A stretch of DNA of 41,148 bases, from IMG/VR virus record IMGVR_UViG_3300007735_000729, positions 1-41,148 of that record; one strand, 5' to 3'. This stretch comes from a virus. The translations under genes were made by a program, and so were the position numbers. The notes below the pieces were generated by a model. That model was not told the DNA's origin. It saw nothing but the letters and a program-made list of their open reading frames with translations, and did no database searches. Of this stretch, positions 36,953 to 41,148 are shown piece by piece. Position 1 is the first letter of the stretch, and every line of letters begins with the position of its first letter.

Positions 36953-37185
36953 GGGGACCCGGTGAATCCGATGCGGCTCGCGGTGACATGTGGCGCCTGA
37001 TTTGATGAGCGGCTCCGTGTGGGGCGTTACAAGACATAGCACGCCACCCCTCGAGCGCATGCCCCCAGGGCCCGCTGTGACTCCCGTTGCGCCACCCACC
37101 GATGGGACCCGCGAGCCGCCGCGCGCATGGGCATATAGAGGAAGGAAGAATCGGGCAGGCAGGCATGCCGCATGCGGGAGCATGC

Positions 37186-37200
37186 CGGCACAGTGTGCCG
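37186..37200. repeat. 15-bp perfect palindrome
   Basis: CGGCACA-G-TGTGCCG, two 7-bp arms around one base. It lies beside a second dyad, GGCATGC (37162-37168) and GCATGCC (37180-37186). Candidate protein-binding site. Confidence 0.7.
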
Positions 37201-37467
37201 CCGCAGCACGCGCGCGATACAGGTACCGGGCTGGCCGGGTTGGCGATCTGGGGCGTGAATGCGCGGGATGTGGGGCGCCGGGAGTGGATATCCCACATTC
37301 CGCGCCATTCCACGTTGCATTCCGCCCTGCACGCTCCCATGGCAGGACCTGGCTCCGCAGTACAGGCAATGGCACATAGCTGCACGCTCATGCTCCGCGC
37401 GCTCCAGGCATTGGACACACTGCCACGCCACCACTACTCCCGCATGCTCCGCATGTCTGAATGCGAG

Positions 37468-37486
37468 ATGTAGCACAAATGTAGCA
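37468..37486 (+). repeat. Direct repeat with helical-turn spacing
   Basis: ATGTAGCA at 37468-37475 and 37479-37486, an 11-bp period. Could be two same-face regulator sites or iterons. Confidence 0.5.
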
Positions 37487-37521
37487 GCCTGGACTGTACG
37501 CGGCAGACTACGGGCAATCTG

Positions 37522-37559
37522 CATATGCCGCATTGGTGCGTGGGGTTTCGCGGCATATG
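37522..37559. promoter_or_regulatory. 10-bp perfect inverted repeat upstream of the rightward promoter
   Basis: CATATGCCGC (37522-37531) and GCGGCATATG (37550-37559) with an 18-nt gap; ends 35 bp before the -35 of the candidate rightward promoter. Either an operator or an RNA hairpin. Confidence 0.6.
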
Positions 37560-37593
37560 GCTTTAAAGTCTAGGATGATAGTGGTTGGATGTA

Positions 37594-37621
37594 TTGTATT
37601 AGCAACGGATGCGACTACTAT
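37594..37621 (+). promoter_or_regulatory. Candidate rightward promoter
   Basis: TTGTAT (37594-37599), 16 bp, TACTAT (37616-37621), in a clearly AT-richer patch of the genome, 43 bp before ATG 37665. Confidence 0.45.
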
Positions 37622-37664
37622 ATGCAGGCCAGCGACGTGCTGGCGCTGACTGGGAACGAATCGA

Positions 37665-38432
37665 ATGCACAAGACAAACCGGGTCATCTATCGCGGTCCG
37701 GGCCGCATCAACGGCGCGCCCATTGTGGTGGTCGCTGTCGTATCCAGCGCCAACAGCAAGACCGGCAACATGGTGCAGACCTACATCCTGACCGATGCCG
37801 ACACCATGCCGCTACAGGCAGTGCGCAAAGGCTTGGACGTGGCAATCTGCGGCGACTGCCGGCATCGCGGCACCTATGACGCGGTCAGCGATACGTACCG
37901 CGACAGGACGTGCTACGTCAATCTTGGGCAAGGCGCGCGCATGGTCGCCGATGGTCTCGTGCGCGGCATCTATCCCGATATCAGCGGCGATGCCGATGCC
38001 ATTGCTGCGCTGGCTGCCGGCCGCATGGTGCGACTGGGAACCTACGGCGATCCGGCCGCAGTGCCGGGTGAAGTCTGGCTGGCGTTGCTGTCGCATGCCG
38101 CTGGCCATACCGGCTATACGCACCAATGGCGCACCGATGCTGCCGATGCTCTGCGGCCGATCCTCATGGCCAGCGCGGACAGCGAAGCTGACGCTGCCGA
38201 AGCGCGCGCTGCAGGCTGGCGGTACTTCCGCGTCGCGATGCCCTCGCATGCAGCCAAACTCGCAGGTGAGGCTCGCTGCCCAGCATCGAAGGAGATGGGC
38301 AAGCGCATGCAATGCAGCGACTGCCTTGCATGCAGCGGCTCAGGCAAGCGCGCGTCCATCGTCATCCAGGCTCACGGGCCGTCGGCAGTGATGGCCGCAG
38401 TCCGCCGAATCGACGCGATGCAGATCGCCTAG
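37665..38432 (+). CDS. DUF7227-like phage protein
   Basis: 255 residues. 'NSKTGNMVQTYIL', 'DVAICGDCRHRG', 'CYVNLGQGARMV', 'VRLGTYGDPAAVP', 'GYTHQWRT' and the C-terminal 'CPASKEMGKRMQCSDCLACS' then 'SIVIQAHG' match a widespread uncharacterised phage and plasmid family (DUF7227) with paired Cys pairs, probably metal-binding. Biochemical function unknown. First gene of the rightward block that ends with the methyltransferase; ribosome site weak (GGGAAC). Confidence 0.8.
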   Translation: MHKTNRVIYRGPGRINGAPIVVVAVVSSANSKTGNMVQTYILTDADTMPLQAVRKGLDVAICGDCRHRGTYDAVSDTYRDRTCYVNLGQGARMVADGLVRGIYPDISGDADAIAALAAGRMVRLGTYGDPAAVPGEVWLALLSHAAGHTGYTHQWRTDAADALRPILMASADSEADAAEARAAGWRYFRVAMPSHAAKLAGEARCPASKEMGKRMQCSDCLACSGSGKRASIVIQAHGPSAVMAAVRRIDAMQIA

Positions 38433-38482
38433 ACCGAACCACTACGGTGCCAGGGACGGCGCACCACTACAGGACAGAAACC

Positions 38483-38689
38483 ATGCATGACTACAAATAC
38501 GGCGATGGCTGCACCTACGCTTCGCGTGACGCACATGTCGCGGGACTCGAGTCCGCCATCGCGCAGCTTCGCCAGACCATCGCGGCCAGCCCGTGGGACC
38601 AGACCTTCGGCCAGCGCGTTGCTGCCGCAGTGTACCTGGACCAGCTCGCGGAACTGAAATTGATGACCTTCGCGGCCGAGCTGAGCTAG
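38483..38689 (+). CDS. Small hypothetical protein, 68 aa
   Basis: Helical ('HVAGLESAIAQLRQTIAASP') with an aromatic start. Preceded by AGGACAG before ATG 38483. No family recognised. Confidence 0.6.
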   Translation: MHDYKYGDGCTYASRDAHVAGLESAIAQLRQTIAASPWDQTFGQRVAAAVYLDQLAELKLMTFAAELS

Positions 38690-38777
38690 ATCGCGCGTCG
38701 CCCCATGCCGGCCAGGGATTGGCGCGGCATCGGGAGGCGCATTGCCTCGCACACACGAAACGACTGGGAGAAAGAGC

Positions 38778-39035
38778 ATGGCTGATATCTATGACGCGAT
38801 GGGCGCGACAATCACGCAGGGACTGCAGGGTGCCGCAACGTGCGACGCTGCGCTGCAGGCAGCACGCAGGCTGGCACGCAGCAAGGGACGCGCGATGGTC
38901 CTGCATGACACGACTGATGATGACGGCTGCACCTGGGCGGCGGTCTATCCCAACGGCCGCTGGCTGGCGCTGGGCGACGACTGGGCGTTCAGCCGCGCCC
39001 TGCCCCGCTCCCCTCGCGCGCGAAGCCGAGCCTGA
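38778..39035 (+). CDS. Small hypothetical protein, 85 aa
   Basis: 'AALQAARRLARSKGRAMVLH' followed by 'TDDDGCTWAAVYPNGRWLAL': a helix then a beta hairpin. GGGAGAAAG lies before ATG 38778. Arg/Ser-rich tail. Function unknown. Confidence 0.6.
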   Translation: MADIYDAMGATITQGLQGAATCDAALQAARRLARSKGRAMVLHDTTDDDGCTWAAVYPNGRWLALGDDWAFSRALPRSPRARSRA

Positions 39036-39046
39036 CACACCACAAC

Positions 39047-39066
39047 GGCGCCCTACGCTGGGCGCC
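39047..39066 (+). other. Perfect stem-loop between two small genes
   Basis: GGCGCCC / GGGCGCC, 7 bp around a 6-nt loop, between the stop at 39035 and the ribosome site at 39072-39078. No U run, so more likely a translation- or RNA-stability element than a terminator. Confidence 0.5.
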
Positions 39067-39088
39067 ATCCCTGAGGAGGGATCGACAG

Positions 39089-39382
39089 ATGAACGAACGA
39101 AACGCAGCGGACTTGATGAGTGCGACCTTCGCCGGATTCAGCGTCGCCGGCACGAGGAGTCTGCGCGGGGTATCTCCCCGCCTTGTCGACTTTCAGGCTC
39201 GCGGCGAGACCATCCGCGGCCGCGCCTATGGTGGGCGCATGGGCATCGCCGGCGAAGGCCGGGAAATGCCCGACTACAGCGTGACCGTGTTCGTGGGGAC
39301 CGCCGCCGACGTGCGCAAGCGCATGCGCGGCATCCGGCGCCTGATGGCGGCAGGGTACGCCCACATCCCGGTGACGCCGTAA
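39089..39382 (+). CDS. Hypothetical protein, 97 aa
   Basis: Strong GAGGAGGG ribosome site before ATG 39089. Beta-rich middle ('DYSVTVFVGTAADVRKRMRG') and basic end. Stop overlaps the next start (TAATG). Unknown family. Confidence 0.6.
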   Translation: MNERNAADLMSATFAGFSVAGTRSLRGVSPRLVDFQARGETIRGRAYGGRMGIAGEGREMPDYSVTVFVGTAADVRKRMRGIRRLMAAGYAHIPVTP

Positions 39383-39888
39383 TGGCGCGGGTGCGAGCAC
39401 GCATCTACGCAGAGGGTCGCAGCGTCTGTCTGCACGACCCCGACGGTCCTGTGCGGGAATTCTTCACGCCGCAAGGCGGCGTCTATGTGTGGGAATGGAA
39501 GCGCGACTGGCGCGGACAGGTGGAGCAGCACCAGGTATGCGAATACCTCGACCGCATGGGTAGCGCCCTGACCTGCCACAGCGACGACATCGCAGACCTG
39601 CTGGCGCTGATCCGGCGCGAGTGGCGCAAGCGCATGACGCGCGAGCGTCGACGGGACACAACACTCCGGGAGGGGCTGGTGATGAACACGACAACGGACA
39701 ACGCACTGCACGGGCTGGCGCAGGCCTATGCCCAGACCATGCTGGTGCCGGGGGCCGACCGCCCCTGGCCCGCGGCCATTGGCTACCGGCGCGAGCCGGC
39801 TGGGATGGTCTGCGTCATGACGTTCGAGGACGACTCGACGTTGGAATTCCCGGTGGACATGAGCAAGGGGCGCCGCCATGCACGTTGA
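39382..39888 (+). CDS. Hypothetical protein, 168 aa, possible fusion of two small genes
   Basis: Residues 1-100 ('IYAEGRSVCLHDPDGPVREF', 'GVYVWEWKRDWRGQVEQHQV') and residues 101-168 ('NALHGLAQAYAQTMLVPGAD', 'VCVMTFEDDSTLEFP') look like separate modules. An internal ATG at 39682 has a strong GGGAGGGG ribosome site six bases before it, so the second part can be made alone. No stop separates them. Confidence 0.55.
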   Translation: MARVRARIYAEGRSVCLHDPDGPVREFFTPQGGVYVWEWKRDWRGQVEQHQVCEYLDRMGSALTCHSDDIADLLALIRREWRKRMTRERRRDTTLREGLVMNTTTDNALHGLAQAYAQTMLVPGADRPWPAAIGYRREPAGMVCVMTFEDDSTLEFPVDMSKGRRHAR

Positions 39889-40291
39889 AAAGCGCAAGGT
39901 CGCCATCGCCGTCGGGTATGACCGATGGCCCCGACTGGAGGTGCTGGTGTGTCCTGCACTGTCCGACGCAATAGGCGTGCGGATCGGCAGGGACAACCGC
40001 GGGCGTCGCAGGAGCCGCTGGGATCGCAATCTGGACCCGGTGCGACTGGTGCTGCTGCACAACGGCAGGCTGCTGTGGGGCAGCCCTGACAGGGATGAGG
40101 GCAGGAACCTGGGGCTGCAGTCCGTTGAGGAGGCATTCGGCGCCATACGCGCCATCGAGGCATCCCTGGTGGCAGCCGTCGTCCGCATGACGCCGGAACA
40201 GATCGAGCGCCGAGAGCATATGCCGCACAAGGCCGCCGGGATCGAAGTGTTCCGAGCCATCCGGGCGGACCTGCAACGGATGCGCCGCTGA
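39878..40291 (+). CDS. Hypothetical protein, 137 aa
   Basis: Mixed alpha/beta, basic ('RIGRDNRGRRRSRWDRNLDP', 'EEAFGAIRAIEASLVAAVVR'). Overlaps both neighbours. Family not recognised. Confidence 0.6.
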   Translation: MHVEKRKVAIAVGYDRWPRLEVLVCPALSDAIGVRIGRDNRGRRRSRWDRNLDPVRLVLLHNGRLLWGSPDRDEGRNLGLQSVEEAFGAIRAIEASLVAAVVRMTPEQIERREHMPHKAAGIEVFRAIRADLQRMRR

Positions 40292-40518
40292 TGCCGCGCC
40301 TGAACAGGACGCCCTCGCCGAACCCGAGCTGGCTGCTCAAGGTGCAGTGCGGCGGCTGCGGCTGGACGGCGCGCGTGGCAGCCAAGTGGGTAACGCATGC
40401 CATGGTGGACGGCCTGGGGGCGCCGTGCCCGTCCTGCGGGGATGACATGCTCACGCTGCGGGACGCGCCCGACACCGTCAGGAACTGGCAGGACTGGCGC
40501 AGGAGGGGCGAGCGATGA
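40291..40518 (+). CDS. Zinc-ribbon protein, 75 aa
   Basis: Two Cys pairs, 'CGGCGW' and 'CPSCGDD', form a zinc ribbon, followed by 'NWQDWRRRGER'. Its stop overlaps the start of the DNA methyltransferase (ATGA), so the two are translated together. Could be a nucleic-acid-binding helper; function not known. Confidence 0.65.
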   Translation: MPRLNRTPSPNPSWLLKVQCGGCGWTARVAAKWVTHAMVDGLGAPCPSCGDDMLTLRDAPDTVRNWQDWRRRGER

Positions 40519-41148
40519 TCCGCTACTTGAGCCTCTGCAGCGGCATCGAAGCAGCCACGACCGCCTGGCACCCTTTGGGCTGGAAGGCTGTCGCCTACTC
40601 CGAAATCGACCCGTTCGCGTCGGCCGTGCTGGCGCACCACTATCCCAATGTCCCCAACTGGGGCGACATGACCCGCTGGAAGGAGTGGCCCGATGCAGCT
40701 ATCGATGTTCTCGTCGGCGGAACTCCCTGCCAAAGCTTCTCCGTCGCCGGACTCCGAAAGGGACTGGCTGATCCGCGTGGCAACCTCGCCCTCACCTACC
40801 TTGCCATTGCTGATCGCTACCGCCCTCGCTGGATCGTCTGGGAAAACGTCCCTGGCGTCCTGTCGTCGGGACGAGGACGGGACTTTGGTGCCTTCCTCGG
40901 GGCGCTGGGCGAGCTCGGGTATGGGTGGAGCTACAGAGTTCTGGACGCTCAGTACCACGGAGTGGCCCAGCGACGCCGTCGTGTGTTCGTTGTCGGACAT
41001 GCTGGAGGACTCCGCAGCGTGCCGCAGCGGTACTACTTGAGCGCGCGAGCCTGCGAGGGGATCCTGCGCCGCGCCCGAAAGCGAGGGAAGAGGCTGCCCT
41101 CACGCTTGCAGGCGGCGCTCGAGGTCGTGGCGGGTACAACGAGGACGA
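40515..41148 (+). CDS. C5-cytosine DNA methyltransferase, N-terminal two thirds (runs off the end)
   Basis: Dcm-type DNA (cytosine-5) methyltransferase, transferring methyl from SAM to cytosine in DNA. Visible family motifs: the SAM-binding start 'LCSGIEAA' at residues 7-14, the catalytic loop 'GGTPCQSFS' with the active-site Cys (motif IV), 'VWENVPGVL' (motif VI) and 'QRRRRVFVVG' (motif VIII). The gene continues at the left end of the window (138-1232), as expected if the contig is circular. ATG overlaps the stop of the preceding zinc-ribbon gene; the Shine-Dalgarno AGGAGGGG is close upstream. As an orphan methyltransferase with no partner nuclease in view, its likely role is protection from host restriction. 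The frame is lost near the repeat by an apparent one-base deletion. Confidence 0.9.
   Translation, partial: MIRYLSLCSGIEAATTAWHPLGWKAVAYSEIDPFASAVLAHHYPNVPNWGDMTRWKEWPDAAIDVLVGGTPCQSFSVAGLRKGLADPRGNLALTYLAIADRYRPRWIVWENVPGVLSSGRGRDFGAFLGALGELGYGWSYRVLDAQYHGVAQRRRRVFVVGHAGGLRSVPQRYYLSARACEGILRRARKRGKRLPSRLQAALEVVAGTTRT
41022..41148. repeat. Right copy of the terminal redundancy
   Basis: Second copy of the sequence at 1-127. Here the methyltransferase reading frame from 40515 is open across the repeat. The same missing base that breaks the frame near position 111 is also present in this copy (near 41132), although the two copies differ at eight other bases. Confidence 0.9.

Larger units (their letters stand above)
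36850..37664. other. Large divergent non-coding region with dyads and repeats
   Basis: 815 bp between divergent operons. The open frames in it have no ribosome sites and low-complexity translations. It is crowded with GCATGC/GCATG words (for example 37162-37186), contains the palindrome at 37186-37200, a direct repeat at 37468-37486, an inverted repeat at 37522-37559 and a relatively AT-rich end (37560-37625) carrying a promoter. This makeup would suit a replication origin, packaging site or control region. Confidence 0.55.

Noticed and set aside
36990-37379. Open frame in the divergent region
   Set aside because: No ribosome site, Arg/Pro/Gly-rich shadow-like translation, and open frames in several phases in this GC-rich stretch.
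1-41148. CRISPR array, insertion sequences, attachment sites
   Set aside because: No regularly spaced repeats, no transposase or terminal inverted repeats, and no integrase with a tRNA-like attachment core.

Overview
The window looks like one nearly complete genome of a GC-rich (about 60-65% by eye) tailed double-stranded DNA phage with podovirus-type (P22-like) virion genes. Bases 1-127 and 41022-41148 are two copies of the same sequence (8 mismatches) lying inside one DNA methyltransferase gene, so the ends join into a circle or a circularly permuted map. The host is inferred to be a Gram-negative proteobacterium: base composition, strong Shine-Dalgarno sites and an ADP-heptose (lipopolysaccharide precursor) gene set fit this, but no gene names the host.

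Layout on the circle: (a) a rightward block, 37665 through the contig ends to 1232, with a DUF7227-like protein, small unknown genes and a C5-cytosine DNA methyltransferase that carries an HNH endonuclease gene in another frame between its motifs IX and X and has an apparent one-base frameshift; (b) a control region, 1226-3787, with an unknown gene, a hairpin-rich non-coding stretch, a tiny two-helix membrane protein, an IHF-beta-like architectural protein, and a leftward regulatory operon led by a Cro-like repressor with overlapping divergent promoters; (c) a rightward operon, 3788-10815, of about two dozen tightly overlapping small genes, including a probable ssDNA-binding protein, a SPOUT-family RNA 2'-O-methyltransferase and the C-terminal remnant of a PAPS-reductase-like protein between two duplicated modules; (d) a long leftward operon, 36849 down to 10996, with a VRR-NUC nuclease, a GmhA / HldE-kinase / HldE-nucleotidyltransferase cassette, terminase, portal, scaffold, coat, small head proteins, a TylF-type methyltransferase, a methyltransferase-heptosyltransferase fusion, the head-tail connector, P22 gp10-like protein, gp14-like protein, three ejection proteins and a tailspike; (e) a divergent non-coding region, 36850-37664, rich in dyads.

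The most novel-looking system is the phage sugar set: three enzymes that make most of ADP-heptose sit next to the terminase, and a methyltransferase-GT9 heptosyltransferase fusion plus a second methyltransferase sit inside the virion gene order. Together they suggest that the phage makes and transfers (and perhaps methylates) a heptose, with cell-surface sugar or a virion component as possible acceptors. I recognise no DNA polymerase, helicase, primase, integrase, CI-type repressor or endolysin, so replication would depend on the host or on genes I cannot identify, and lysis on unrecognised genes.
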